A program made the position numbers and the translations under genes. Shown here one piece after another: positions 30,911 to 39,343 of a stretch of DNA of 64,000 nucleotides. Within the stretch, counting starts at the first letter, position 1, and every line of letters starts with the position of its first letter. A model generated the notes under the pieces. That model had not been told where the DNA came from. It did no database searches and saw only the letters and a program-made list of their open reading frames with translations. This DNA comes from Leifsonia shinshuensis (GTDB taxonomy: Bacteria > Actinomycetota > Actinomycetes > Actinomycetales > Microbacteriaceae), in the NCBI RefSeq assembly GCF_031456835.1, contig NZ_JAVDVK010000001.1, forward strand, positions 3,724,129-3,788,128. The letters are read 5' to 3'.

Positions 30911-31159
30911 TCAGGAGGCGCGGCGGGCGCGAGCGGCGCGGCGCTTGAGCGCGCGACGCTCGTCTTCGGAGAGGCCGCCCCAGACGCCCGAGTCCTGGCC
31001 GGTCTCGAGGGCGTACTGCAGGCAGATCTCCGTCACGGTGCAGCGCGCGCAGACCGCCTTGGCCTTGTCGATCTGGTCGACCGCGGGTCCGGTGTTGCCC
31101 ACCGGGAAGAACAGCTCAGGGTCCGCGGTGAGGCAGGCGGCTTTGTCGCGCCAATCCAT
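30911..31159 (-). CDS. whiB1: WhiB-family iron-sulfur regulator WhiB1
   Basis: 82 aa. Cluster cysteines are C9, C37, C40 and C46 (CLTADPELFFPVG and CARCTVTEIC), followed by GVWGGLSEDERRALKRRAAR, which matches mycobacterial WhiB1 closely. WhiB1 is an essential NO-sensing [4Fe-4S] protein that binds the primary sigma factor and represses or modulates ribosomal and stress genes. The ATG at 31159 has AAGGAG eight bases upstream. Order pdtaS-whiB1 is conserved with M. tuberculosis (Rv3220c-Rv3219). Confidence 0.96.
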   Translation of the reverse strand: MDWRDKAACLTADPELFFPVGNTGPAVDQIDKAKAVCARCTVTEICLQYALETGQDSGVWGGLSEDERRALKRRAARARRAS

Positions 31160-31304
31160 GTAGATGTGCTCCTTGTTTACTGGGGGTTCCAGGCCGAGGG
31201 GGCCATAGAATGCAGGTAAGCAGTCGGGTTGCAGGGTGCTTAGATCCGTGGGGAATCAGACCTGCCCACGACCCTGTGAGCGTTAACTCGACCGTTGAAT
31301 ATGG

Positions 31305-31355
31305 TCCCATAGCGCTTATCCCGAATCAATAGTTTTGTATGGGATAACGCTGGGA
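31305..31355. repeat. Bulged inverted repeat in the whiB1 upstream region
   Basis: Arms 31305-31322 and 31341-31355 (TTATCCC/GGGATAA core, extended outward with two small bulges to TCCCA/TGGGA) enclose an AT-rich 18-nt loop. It lies in the 225-bp gap between divergent whiB1 and a membrane-protein gene and is far less GC-rich than its surroundings. Possible operator or promoter element. Confidence 0.55.
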
Positions 31356-31384
31356 ACACGAGCCGGAAACGTCAGGATGCTATA

Positions 31385-31828
31385 GTGCCCGACCCTCAGA
31401 ACGCCCCCACCGGCGTGCCCCAGGCGGCACGCCCCGCCCGTCCGGGGTTGCTGGTCCTGCTCACCGTCATCGTCGCGCTGGAGGCGGTCCTGGTCCTGGT
31501 CCTGGCCGTCTGGCTGCTCGTGGACCTGCTCACCGTGCGACCCACGTCCTACCCGACCGCTGTCGCGATCACGGTGCTCGCGTTCCTGGCGGCCGCCTGG
31601 GCCGTCTCGACCACCGTCGGCCTGCTCCGGCGCCAGAGCTGGGCGCGTGCCTCCACCGTCACGATCCAGATCCTGCAGCTGGCGGTCGCCGTCGGCTGCT
31701 TCCAGGGCCTCTACGCCCGTCCGGACCTCGGCTGGGCGCTCCTCGTCCCCGCGGTGATCGCCGGCGTGCTCGCCCTGACGCCGTCCGTCGTGCGGGCGAC
31801 CGCACGCAACACGGAGCAACACGAATAG
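31385..31828 (+). CDS. Small multi-pass membrane protein, unknown function
   Basis: 147 aa with about four hydrophobic helices (LLVLLTVIVALEAVLVLVLAV, AVAITVLAFLAAAWAVSTTV, ILQLAVAVGCFQGLYA, LLVPAVIAGVLALTPSVV) and a Pro/Ala-rich N-terminus. I do not recognise a named family beyond hypothetical actinobacterial membrane proteins. The start at GTG 31385 is plausible: CAGGAT six bases upstream could be a weak leaderless -10. It is divergent from whiB1 across the inverted-repeat region; its expression might be co-regulated. Confidence 0.65.
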   Translation: MPDPQNAPTGVPQAARPARPGLLVLLTVIVALEAVLVLVLAVWLLVDLLTVRPTSYPTAVAITVLAFLAAAWAVSTTVGLLRRQSWARASTVTIQILQLAVAVGCFQGLYARPDLGWALLVPAVIAGVLALTPSVVRATARNTEQHE

Positions 31829-31857
31829 GCGAACACGGGAACAAGCCCGAGACTCGG

Positions 31858-32634
31858 ATGGTTATGTCCGACATCGTGACTGATCTCTCCACACAGCTCT
31901 CGGCCTCCCCGTCCACCATCGAGCACGCCCGCGAGCGCTGGGACGCCTGGCGCGCCGACCGCCTGCGGTCCGTGGCCGCGCCGACGGGCAACCTGGCGCT
32001 CATCGAGACCCGCTGGCTCGCCGCGGACGACACCACGACCCCCGAGGACGCACTCGTGGGCCTTCCGGAATCGGTCACGGCGACCGAGCTCTCCCGGCGG
32101 AGCCTGGAGACCGGCGAGGTCGAGCGCGGGATCCGCCTCTGGGACGCCGCGTCGCCCGCCATCCGCGACTTCGAGACGATCGACGTCTTCCCGTTCGACG
32201 AGAGCTGGGTGATCGAGGCCACGATCACCCCGGTCTCCGACGACCGCACCATCCCGTTCGAGCACATCCGTGACAACGGCCTCACCCGCGACCTCGTCGT
32301 CCCGGGCGACATCACCTTCGAGCGCGACGGCGTCTCCTACACGCTGAGCGCCTTCGACGACGACGGCACCCTGCTGCTGGTCTTCGGCGACCCGAGCAAC
32401 GGGGCCGACGGCGAGGACGGCACGTACGCCTCCGGCCGGTTCCTGTTCGTCGAGCACGCCGACGATCACGTCGTCCTCGACTTCAACCGCGCCTTCGTCC
32501 CGCCCTGCGGATTCTCGGACCAGTACAACTGTCCGCTGCCGCCGCGCAACAACCGGTTCCCCGTACCGGTCACTGCGGGCGAGAAGCGCGTCGTCTTCCG
32601 CGACTCGGCAGACCGCGCAGCCGCCGGCCACTGA
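31858..32634 (+). CDS. DUF1684 domain protein
   Basis: 258 aa. The family signature is plain near the C-terminus: GRFLFVEHADDHVVLDFNRA, then VPPCGFSDQYNCPLPPRNN and VTAGEKRVV. The two conserved cysteines and the proline-rich PLPPRNNRFP are hallmarks. The product lacks a signal peptide. Biochemical function is unknown. ATG 31858 or ATG 31864 (MSDIVTDL) could be the start; neither has a clear ribosome site. It lies 68 bp before an ABC importer operon but may be independent. Confidence 0.85.
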   Translation: MVMSDIVTDLSTQLSASPSTIEHARERWDAWRADRLRSVAAPTGNLALIETRWLAADDTTTPEDALVGLPESVTATELSRRSLETGEVERGIRLWDAASPAIRDFETIDVFPFDESWVIEATITPVSDDRTIPFEHIRDNGLTRDLVVPGDITFERDGVSYTLSAFDDDGTLLLVFGDPSNGADGEDGTYASGRFLFVEHADDHVVLDFNRAFVPPCGFSDQYNCPLPPRNNRFPVPVTAGEKRVVFRDSADRAAAGH

Positions 32635-32661
32635 ACCCGCGCGAGAGCGCATCCCCCGTCA

Positions 32662-32692
32662 CCACAGCACCCCACAGCACCCCCCACAGCAC
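32662..32692 (+). repeat. Three short direct repeats before the binding-protein gene
   Basis: CCACAGCAC occurs at 32662, 32672 and 32684, just upstream of the TGGAGA ribosome site of the solute-binding protein gene. Origin or role unknown. Confidence 0.6.
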
Positions 32693-32702
32693 TGGAGAAC
32701 CC

Positions 32703-34202
32703 GTGAGAAAGTCTTCCCTGTTCGCGACGCTCGCCGTCGGCCTGGCCTCGGCCCTCGCCCTGGCCGGCTGCGCGGGCGCGTCGTCGTCCTCCGCAGGCGG
32801 CAGCGACGCCTCGATCGCCATCGGCTCGCTCTACGAGCCCGTCAACCTCGACAACACCGCGGGCGGCGGCCAGGGCGTCACCGAGGCGCTCAACGGCAAC
32901 GTCTACGAGGGCCTGTTCAAGCTCACCGACGACGGCAAGGTGGAGCCGCTGCTCGCCACGAAGTACACGACCAGCGCCGACGGCATGACGTACACGTTCA
33001 CCCTGCGCGACGGCGTGAAGTTCCACTCCGGCAAGGCTCTGACCAGCGCCGACGTGAAGCGCAGCATCGAGCGCGTGACCTCCGACGACTCGCAGTCCGC
33101 GCGCAAGTCGCAGCTCGCCGTCATCAAGGGCATCGAGACGCCCGACGACAAGACCGTGACCATCACGCTGTCCTCCCGCTCGATCTCCCTGCCGTACAAC
33201 CTCAGCTACGTCTGGATCTACGGCCCGGGCACGTCGAACTACAAGACCGCCGAGGACGGCACCGGCCCCTACAAGCTGGGCACCTGGAAGCGCGGCAGCT
33301 CGCTGAGCCTCGAGCGCTGGAGCGGCTACTGGGGCGGCCAGGCGAAGAACAAGGAGGTGGAGTTCGACTACTTCACCGACGCGTCGGCCCTCTCCAACGC
33401 GCTGCAGACCAAGCAGGTCGACATCGTCACGAGCATCCAGAGCCCGGATGCGCTGAGCACGTTCAAGGGCAACAAGGACTACACGATCTCGGACGGCAAG
33501 TCCACGACGAAGGAGCTGCTGGCCTTCAACGACAAGGTCGCGCCGTTCAACAACGTCGAGGTGCGCAAGGCGGTCTACTCCGCCATCGACACCAAGAAGC
33601 TCCTCAACTCCATCTGGGGCGACTACGGCACGCTGATCGGCTCGATGGTCCCGCCGAGCGACCCCTGGTACGAGGACCTCACGAAGGTCAACCCGTACGA
33701 CGTCAACCTCGCCAAGAAGGAGCTGGCCGAGGCCGGTTTCGCGAACGGCTTCAGCTTCACGCTGGACACCCCGACCTACGACCCGCACCCGGCGGTGGCC
33801 GAGTTCCTGAAGAGCGAGCTGGCCAAGGTGGGCATCACCGTGACGATCAACTCGATCTCGGCGGACGAGTGGTACACCAAGGTGTTCAAGAACCACGACT
33901 TCACCGCGACGCTGCAGGAGCACGTCAACGACCGTGACGTCGTCTGGTACGGCAACCCCGATTTCTACTGGGGCTACGACAACCCGCAGGTCACCAAGTG
34001 GGTCGACGAGGCCGAGCAGTCGACCACGACGGCCGAGCAGACCGCGAAGCTGAAGCAGGTCAACGAGCAGATCGCGAAGGATGCGGCCAGCGCCTGGCTG
34101 TACCTCTACCCGCAGATCGTCGTGGCCGACAGCAACGTCACCGGCTACCCGGTCAACGGGCTGAACTCGCAGTTCTACGCCTACGACATCGTCAAGAAGT
34201 AG
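32703..34202 (+). CDS. ABC transporter solute-binding lipoprotein, peptide/nickel (SBP_bac_5) family
   Basis: 499 aa. Lipoprotein signal with lipobox LAGC (Cys23). The SBP_bac_5 fold is evident from GSLYEPVNLDNTAGG, YTFTLRDGVKFHSGKALTSADVKRSIERV, a KVAPFNNVEVRKAVYSAID segment, and the C-terminal LKQVNEQIAKDAASAWLYLYPQIVVAD. It captures oligopeptides or similar solutes outside the membrane and delivers them to the DppBC-type channel encoded downstream. GTG 32703 is preceded by TGGAGA. A perfect hairpin separates it from the permease genes, which would favour more binding protein than permease. Confidence 0.92.
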   Translation: MRKSSLFATLAVGLASALALAGCAGASSSSAGGSDASIAIGSLYEPVNLDNTAGGGQGVTEALNGNVYEGLFKLTDDGKVEPLLATKYTTSADGMTYTFTLRDGVKFHSGKALTSADVKRSIERVTSDDSQSARKSQLAVIKGIETPDDKTVTITLSSRSISLPYNLSYVWIYGPGTSNYKTAEDGTGPYKLGTWKRGSSLSLERWSGYWGGQAKNKEVEFDYFTDASALSNALQTKQVDIVTSIQSPDALSTFKGNKDYTISDGKSTTKELLAFNDKVAPFNNVEVRKAVYSAIDTKKLLNSIWGDYGTLIGSMVPPSDPWYEDLTKVNPYDVNLAKKELAEAGFANGFSFTLDTPTYDPHPAVAEFLKSELAKVGITVTINSISADEWYTKVFKNHDFTATLQEHVNDRDVVWYGNPDFYWGYDNPQVTKWVDEAEQSTTTAEQTAKLKQVNEQIAKDAASAWLYLYPQIVVADSNVTGYPVNGLNSQFYAYDIVKK

Positions 34203-34239
34203 CCGATTCCTCCACACCCCGATCCGTATTCCACACCCT

Positions 34240-34273
34240 GATGCTCGGGGAGCCGACCGGCTCCCCGAGCATC
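34240..34273 (+). terminator. Perfect hairpin between binding-protein and permease genes
   Basis: A perfect 15-bp stem (left arm GATGCTCGGGGAGCC) with a GACC loop, 37 bases after the binding-protein stop and just before a new -10 box. It probably terminates, attenuates or 3'-stabilises the upstream transcript. Confidence 0.75.
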
Positions 34274-34279
34274 TACGCT
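34274..34279 (+). promoter_or_regulatory. Candidate internal promoter of the permease genes
   Basis: TACGCT, nine bases before the ATG at 34289 and immediately after the hairpin. No ribosome site lies between, which fits a leaderless internal transcript. Confidence 0.4.
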
Positions 34280-34288
34280 GAAACGACC

Positions 34289-35251
34289 ATGGCTTCCTAC
34301 CTGCTCCGCCGCACCGCGTTCCTCGTGGTGTCGCTGCTGCTCGCCATGGTGGTGCTGTTCTTCCTGCTGCGGGTGCTCCCGGGAGACCCGTCCAACGCCC
34401 TCCTCTCGGTCGGCGCGACCAAGGAGCAGATCGCGGCGGCGCAGCGGCAAGTGGGCAGCGACCAGCCGCTCTTCCAGCAGTTCGTCACGTGGTTCGGCAG
34501 CCTGCTGACGCTCGACCTCGGTCAGTCGTTCATCAGTTCCCTGCCCGTCGGTCCCGAGATCGCGGCCCGGCTCTCGGTGACGGTGCCGTTGACGCTGCTC
34601 TCGTTCGGGCTCGCGCTCGTGCTGGCGCTGCCCATCGGCTTCGTCGCTGCCTGGAAGGCCGACCGCTGGTACGGAGTGGCCCTGTCCGCGTTCTCGCAGC
34701 TCGGCATCGCGGTGCCGGTGTTCTGGGTCGGCATCCTGCTGGTCGACGTGTTCGCCATCACGCTCGGGTGGTTCCCCTCCGGGGGCTTCCCGCGGGACGA
34801 CTGGTCCGATCCCACGGCCGCGCTCACGTCTCTCGCCCTGCCGGTCGTGACCATCGCGATCGTGATGAGCGCGTCCATCTCGCGATACGTGCGGAGCGCG
34901 ACGCTGGATGTGATCGGCAGCGACTACCTGCGCAACGCCCGTGCGCTGGGTTCCGGCTTCGCCCGGTCGATGTGGCGCCACGGCCTGCGCAACGGCGCCG
35001 TCCCGGTCATCTCAGTGCTCGGTATCGAGCTGGCGACGACGTTCCTCGGAGCGGTCGTGGTCGAGAGCGTGTTCACCCTGCCGGGCCTCGGCAGCATGCT
35101 GCTCAAGGCGATCGAGCAGCACGACTACCCGAACATCCAGGGCATCCTCTTCGTCTCCACGCTGCTCGTGCTCATCGTCGGGTTCCTCGCCGACATCGCG
35201 CAGCGCCTCGTCGACCCGCGGCTGCGCCGCAGCATCTCGGGCAACGCATGA
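34289..35251 (+). CDS. ABC transporter permease, DppB type
   Basis: 320 aa inner-membrane channel subunit, about six helices. The N-terminal MASYLLRRTAFLVVSLLLAMVV is typical of DppB-type proteins, with RVLPGDPSNALL, a periplasmic loop, and the EAA-like cytoplasmic loop DYLRNARALGSGFARSMWRHGLRNGAVP that docks the ATPase. It ends at a TGA overlapping the next ATG. Longer readings of the frame run into the binding-protein gene antiparallel to its frame and are artefacts. Confidence 0.92.
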   Translation: MASYLLRRTAFLVVSLLLAMVVLFFLLRVLPGDPSNALLSVGATKEQIAAAQRQVGSDQPLFQQFVTWFGSLLTLDLGQSFISSLPVGPEIAARLSVTVPLTLLSFGLALVLALPIGFVAAWKADRWYGVALSAFSQLGIAVPVFWVGILLVDVFAITLGWFPSGGFPRDDWSDPTAALTSLALPVVTIAIVMSASISRYVRSATLDVIGSDYLRNARALGSGFARSMWRHGLRNGAVPVISVLGIELATTFLGAVVVESVFTLPGLGSMLLKAIEQHDYPNIQGILFVSTLLVLIVGFLADIAQRLVDPRLRRSISGNA

Positions 35252-36129
35252 GCGCGATCGTGGAGCAGGCGGCCGACACGGTCGCGCCCGAGCCGGCGAA
35301 GGGCACCCGCACCCGTGCGCGGCGCTCGGTGTCGCTCGGCATCGGACTCACGCTCGTCGGCATCGTCGTCGTGGTGGCGGTCGTCTCGTTCTTCTGGCTT
35401 CCCTACGCCCAGTCCGACACGTCGGGCACCCGGCTGGAGCAGCCGAGCGCGTCGCACTGGCTCGGCACCGACCGATTCGGACGCGACCTCCTGACGCAGC
35501 TGATGATCGGAGCGCGCATCGCGCTCGCCGTCGGCCTCGGGTCCGTCGCCATCGGCGCCGTCGTCGGCATCACGCTCGGCCTGCTCGCCGCCTTCGCCAC
35601 GAAGTGGCTGGACGACACGCTCTCGGCCGTGCTCGATATCCTGATCGCGTTCCCGACTCTGCTGCTCGCGATGCTGATCGTCGCCGCGCAAGGGGCGTCG
35701 CTGGGCACGGCCATCGTCGCGATCGGACTCGCGATGTCCGCGGTCGTCGCCCGGCTGACCCGCGTGCTCGCGAAACGGGTGCTCGCCCAGCAGTACGTCA
35801 CGGCGGCACGAACGTCCGGGACCTCCTGGGCGGGGATCGTGGCGCGCCACATCCTGCCGAACATCTGGCCGACGCTCAGCGTCAACCTCGCCCTGCAGTT
35901 CGGCGTCGCCGTGCTGGCGGAGGCCAGCCTGTCGTACCTGGGCCTCGGCGCCCCGCCGCCGAACGCCTCGTGGGGGCGGCTGCTGCAGGAGGCGCAGGGC
36001 ACGGTGTCGACGGCGCCGGCCGGCGCCATCGCACCGGGCGTCGCGCTGGTGGTGCTGGTCATCGGCGTCAACCTGGTGGCCGACGGCCTGCGCGACGTGG
36101 CGGACCCGACACGGAGGAGGTCGCGATGA
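35248..36129 (+). CDS. ABC transporter permease, DppC type
   Basis: 293 aa second channel subunit. A cytoplasmic basic N-terminus with one helix (SLGIGLTLVGIVVVVAVVSF) precedes the DppC hallmark HWLGTDRFGRDLLTQLMIGARIAL. The EAA loop is QYVTAARTSGTSWAGIVARHILPN and the C-terminal region is LGLGAPPPNASWGRLLQEA. Overlaps both neighbours by four bases (ATGA), indicating tightly coupled [11 protein letters not shown]. Confidence 0.93.
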   Translation: MSAIVEQAADTVAPEPAKGTRTRARRSVSLGIGLTLVGIVVVVAVVSFFWLPYAQSDTSGTRLEQPSASHWLGTDRFGRDLLTQLMIGARIALAVGLGSVAIGAVVGITLGLLAAFATKWLDDTLSAVLDILIAFPTLLLAMLIVAAQGASLGTAIVAIGLAMSAVVARLTRVLAKRVLAQQYVTAARTSGTSWAGIVARHILPNIWPTLSVNLALQFGVAVLAEASLSYLGLGAPPPNASWGRLLQEAQGTVSTAPAGAIAPGVALVVLVIGVNLVADGLRDVADPTRRRSR

Positions 36130-36962
36130 GCGGCGATCGTTCGCAGGAGGCCACCGTGGCGTCGGCGCAGACGCCCGTGCTCGAGGTCCGCGGTCTGTCC
36201 GTGGCGACGCCCGACGGCGTGCCGCTCGTGCACGACGTGTCGTTCGGACTCGCGCCGGGGGAGCGGTTGAGCCTGATCGGGGAGTCCGGCTCGGGCAAGT
36301 CGCTGACCTCGTTCGCGCTGACCGGTCTGCTGCCGGAGGGGCTGGTGGCGTCGGGCAGCGTCCTGCTCGACGGCGTGCAGGTGATCGGGGCGCGCGAGCG
36401 CGACCTGGTGCCGCTGCGCGGGCGCGTGGCGTCGACCGTCTTCCAGGAGCCGCTGACCGCTCTCGACCCGCTCATGCGCCTCGGTCGTCAGGTCGCGGAG
36501 CCGTTGCGCCGCCACCTCGGGCTCCGCGGCGACGCGCTCCGCCGTGCCGTGCTCGACGCCCTGGCGGAGGTCGGGTTGCCGGAGCCGGAGCGCATCGCCC
36601 GCGCGTACTCGTGGGAGATCTCCGGCGGCCAGCGCCAGCGCGTCGCAATCGCTGCGGCGCTCGCGTGCCGTCCGCGGCTGCTGATCGCCGACGAGCCGAC
36701 CACGGCGCTGGATGTGACCGTGCAGGCCGACGTGCTGTCCCTGCTCGAACGGCTGGTGGCGGACCGCGGCATGTCGCTGCTCTTCGTCAGCCACGACCTC
36801 GCGGTGGTGTCGCGGATGGCGCAGCGCGCGCTGGTGCTGCGCGCGGGCCGTGTGGTCGAGGAGGGCCCGATCGCCCGGCTGCTGAGCGAGCCTCGGGAGC
36901 CGTACACGGCGGAGCTCGTCCGGAGCGCCCGCGAACTCGACGCGGCACTGGAGGTGCGATGA
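36126..36962 (+). CDS. ABC transporter ATP-binding protein, DppD type
   Basis: 278 aa ATPase. Walker A is GESGSGKS, the Q-loop is FQEP, the signature is SGGQRQRV, Walker B is LLIADEPTTALD and the H-loop is VSHDLAVV. Compared with DppD homologues it lacks the extended C-terminal oligopeptide-transporter cysteine motif and is short, so an iron-sulfur site as in some DppD/OppD proteins is not expected. It pairs with the following ATPase to energise the importer. Confidence 0.92.
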   Translation: MSGDRSQEATVASAQTPVLEVRGLSVATPDGVPLVHDVSFGLAPGERLSLIGESGSGKSLTSFALTGLLPEGLVASGSVLLDGVQVIGARERDLVPLRGRVASTVFQEPLTALDPLMRLGRQVAEPLRRHLGLRGDALRRAVLDALAEVGLPEPERIARAYSWEISGGQRQRVAIAAALACRPRLLIADEPTTALDVTVQADVLSLLERLVADRGMSLLFVSHDLAVVSRMAQRALVLRAGRVVEEGPIARLLSEPREPYTAELVRSARELDAALEVR

Positions 36963-37723
36963 CCGCCATCCTGGAGCTCCGCGACGCAGGCTTCCGCTAC
37001 CGTCGCGCCGCCACGCCCGCGCTCGACGCCGTCTCGTTCTCGGTCGAACCCGGACGGAGCGTCGGCCTGGTCGGCGAGTCGGGAGCGGGCAAGACGACCG
37101 CCCTCTCCCTGCTGCTCGGGCTCGCGGCGCCCACGTCCGGAGCGGTGCTGTTCGACGGCCGGCCGCTCGACCTGCGCGACCGCGAACAGCTGCGCCGCTT
37201 CCGCCGCAGCGTCCAGCCGGTCTTCCAGGACCCGTACTCGTCGCTCGACCCGCGCCAGAGCGTCGGCCGCATCGTCGGGGAGCCGCTGGCCTCGCTGCGG
37301 GTCGCGTCCGGCACGGACGCCCGCGACCGGGTCGCCCGGGCACTCGAAGCGGTCGCCCTGCCCGCGGACGCCGCCGGGCGGTACCCGCACGAGTTCTCCG
37401 GCGGTCAGCGCCAGCGCATCGCGATCGCCCGTGCCATCGTGTCGCGTCCGCGGGTGCTGCTGGCGGACGAGCCGGTCAGCGCGCTCGATGTCACGACGCG
37501 CATCCAGATCATCGACCTGCTCGCGGAGCTCGCCACCGCCGAGGGGATGACCGTCGTCATGGTCTCGCACGACCTCGGCGTCGTGGCGTCGCTGTGCGCG
37601 GAGACCGTCGTGCTGCAGGGCGGCCGGGTGGTCGAGCAGGGGCGCACGGCTGAGGTGCTCGGTGCACCGCGCGAACCGTACACGCGCCGGCTGCTCGCGT
37701 CGGTGCCGCGGCTGCCGGCCTGA
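36959..37723 (+). CDS. ABC transporter ATP-binding protein, DppF type
   Basis: 254 aa second ATPase of the importer. Walker A is GESGAGKT, the Q-loop segment is PVFQDPYSSLDPRQ (typical of DppF/OppF), the signature is FSGGQRQRIAIARA, Walker B is VLLADEPVSALD and the H-loop is VSHDLG. Its ATG overlaps the previous stop. Last gene of the operon; it runs toward bcp across a 50-bp gap made of 25-bp repeats. Confidence 0.92.
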   Translation: MTAILELRDAGFRYRRAATPALDAVSFSVEPGRSVGLVGESGAGKTTALSLLLGLAAPTSGAVLFDGRPLDLRDREQLRRFRRSVQPVFQDPYSSLDPRQSVGRIVGEPLASLRVASGTDARDRVARALEAVALPADAAGRYPHEFSGGQRQRIAIARAIVSRPRVLLADEPVSALDVTTRIQIIDLLAELATAEGMTVVMVSHDLGVVASLCAETVVLQGGRVVEQGRTAEVLGAPREPYTRRLLASVPRLPA

Positions 37724-37724
37724 T

Positions 37725-37789
37725 TACGCGTCGTGCCCGCCGCCGCCGCTACGCGACGTGCCCGCCGCCGCCGCTACGCGTCGATACCC
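37725..37789. repeat. 25-bp tandem duplication at the bcp 3' end
   Basis: Two near-identical 25-bp units starting TACGCG(T/A)CGTGCCCG lie at 37725-37749 and 37750-37774, with a partial third unit (TACGCGTCGA) entering the bcp coding end. Each contains the reverse-strand stop TAG context, so the gene end was copied outward. Confidence 0.85.
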
Positions 37790-38250
37790 AACTTCTTGCG
37801 GAGCGACGCGACGTGCCCGGTCGCCTTCACGTTGTACAGCGGCAGGCGCAGCGAGCCGTCCGGGTCCACCACGAACGTCGAGCGGATGACGCCCTCGACG
37901 GTCTTGCCGTAGAGCTTCTTCTCGCCGTACGCGCCGTACGTCTTGTGCACCGCGAGGTCCTCGTCTGAGAGCAGCGGGAAGTTGAGGCCCTCCTGCTCCT
38001 GGAACTCCTTGTTGCGCGCCGGCGCATCCTTGGAGATGCCGATGACCTGGTAGCCCGCCGACTTCAGCGAGTTGAGGTTGTCGCGGAAGTCGCACGCCTC
38101 CGTGGTGCAGCCCGGGGTCATCGCCGCAGGATAGAAGTACACGATCACGTTCTCGCCGGCGAAGTCGCCGAGCGACACCGTGGAGCCGTTCTGGTCGGTC
38201 AGGCTGAACGCGGGGGCCTGCTCGCCCGCTTCGAGTCGCACATCCGTCAT
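37774..38250 (-). CDS. bcp: Thioredoxin-dependent peroxiredoxin, Bcp/PrxQ type
   Basis: 158 aa thiol peroxidase reducing hydrogen peroxide and organic hydroperoxides. The active site is PAAMTPGCTTEACDFRD with peroxidatic Cys48 and resolving Cys53 five residues on, the atypical 2-Cys PrxQ arrangement. RSTFVVDPDG is the conserved beta-strand. Full length. Upstream, CAGAAT six bases before the ATG could be a weak leaderless -10. It sits 28 bases downstream of rsgA on the same strand, so may be read with aroA-rsgA. Confidence 0.94.
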   Translation of the reverse strand: MTDVRLEAGEQAPAFSLTDQNGSTVSLGDFAGENVIVYFYPAAMTPGCTTEACDFRDNLNSLKSAGYQVIGISKDAPARNKEFQEQEGLNFPLLSDEDLAVHKTYGAYGEKKLYGKTVEGVIRSTFVVDPDGSLRLPLYNVKATGHVASLRKKLGIDA

Positions 38251-38278
38251 GGCTCCATTCTGTCAGCGAACGGAGGCG

Positions 38279-39343
38279 TCAGCGGGCGAAGGTCAGCAGC
38301 AGCCGCTGGAGCGAATCCAGCCTCGCACGCCCCGCCTCGCCGAGCTTGCCGGCCTCGACCGCCTCGATGATGGCGCAGTCGGGGGCGTCGGGCAGGTGGG
38401 TGCAGCCGCGCGGGCAGTCCTCGGCCAGCTCCGCGAGGTCGGTGAACGCCTTGAGGATGCTGTCCGTGTTGACGTGCCCGAGTCCGAACGAGCGCACGCC
38501 CGGGGTGTCGATCACCCAGCCGTGGCGGCCCGCCTCGTCCTCCACCCGGAGGGACACCGTGGACGACGACGTGTGCCGGCCGCGACCCGTCACCACGTTG
38601 ACGTGACCGGTGGCCCGGTGCGCGCCGGGCACCAGGGCGTTCACGAGCGTCGACTTGCCGACGCCGGAGTGCCCCACCACGACCGTGTCGTGCCCGACCA
38701 GCGCCGCACGGATGTCGTGCACGGGGATGCTGTCCTCGCGGCTCGTGAAGACGGGCAGGTCCAGCCCGGCGAAGTTCTCGAGGAACGGCTCCGGGTCCGC
38801 GAGGTCGGTCTTGGTGACGCACAGCATCGGCGCGATGCCCGCGTCGTACGCCGCCACGAGGTAGCGGTCGACGAGGCGCGTGCGCGGCTCCGGATTCGCC
38901 GCCGCGACCACGATGAGCATCTGGTCGGCGTTGGCGACGATCACGCGCTCGACCTCGTCGGTGTCGTCGGCGCTGCGGCGCAGGAGCGTGGTGCGCGGCT
39001 CGATGCGGACGATCCGCGCGAGCGACCCCTCCTCGCCGGAGGTGTCACCCACGACGGCGACCCGGTCGCCGTTCACGATCGGGTTGCGGCGCAGCTCGCT
39101 CGCCCGGGCCGCGGTGATCTGGCGCTCATCGGGCGTGTCCTCGTCGAGCATCACGGTGTAGCGGCCGCGGTCGACGCCCAGCACGCGCGCGATCTGCGCA
39201 TCCGCGTGCTCGGGGCGCGTCTTCGTGCGCGGACGGTTCCCCTTCGGGTTCGGGCGCGAGCGGATGCTCGACTCGTCGTAGAGGTCGAACTCGTCGTCCT
39301 CGTCCTCGCCGTCCGACCACCAGGGCCCGGTGCCGTCAGTCAC
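38279..39343 (-). CDS. rsgA: Ribosome small-subunit-dependent GTPase A
   Basis: 354 aa circularly permuted GTPase that assists late 30S maturation. The motif order G4 (TKTD 177-180), G1 (GHSGVGKS 224-231), G3 (DTPG 279-282) shows the permutation. An OB-fold precedes the GTPase domain (about 45-115), and the C-terminal zinc site is C310-x3-C314-x-H316-x6-C323. The acidic/basic N-terminal extension (1-45) is common in actinobacteria. GTG 39343 overlaps the aroA end by 8 bases. Confidence 0.95.
   Translation of the reverse strand: MTDGTGPWWSDGEDEDDEFDLYDESSIRSRPNPKGNRPRTKTRPEHADAQIARVLGVDRGRYTVMLDEDTPDERQITAARASELRRNPIVNGDRVAVVGDTSGEEGSLARIVRIEPRTTLLRRSADDTDEVERVIVANADQMLIVVAAANPEPRTRLVDRYLVAAYDAGIAPMLCVTKTDLADPEPFLENFAGLDLPVFTSREDSIPVHDIRAALVGHDTVVVGHSGVGKSTLVNALVPGAHRATGHVNVVTGRGRHTSSSTVSLRVEDEAGRHGWVIDTPGVRSFGLGHVNTDSILKAFTDLAELAEDCPRGCTHLPDAPDCAIIEAVEAGKLGEAGRARLDSLQRLLLTFAR

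Noticed and set aside
31270..31295. CRP-like site upstream of whiB1
   Set aside because: TGTGA is present, but the matching TCACA half-site is missing at the right distance.
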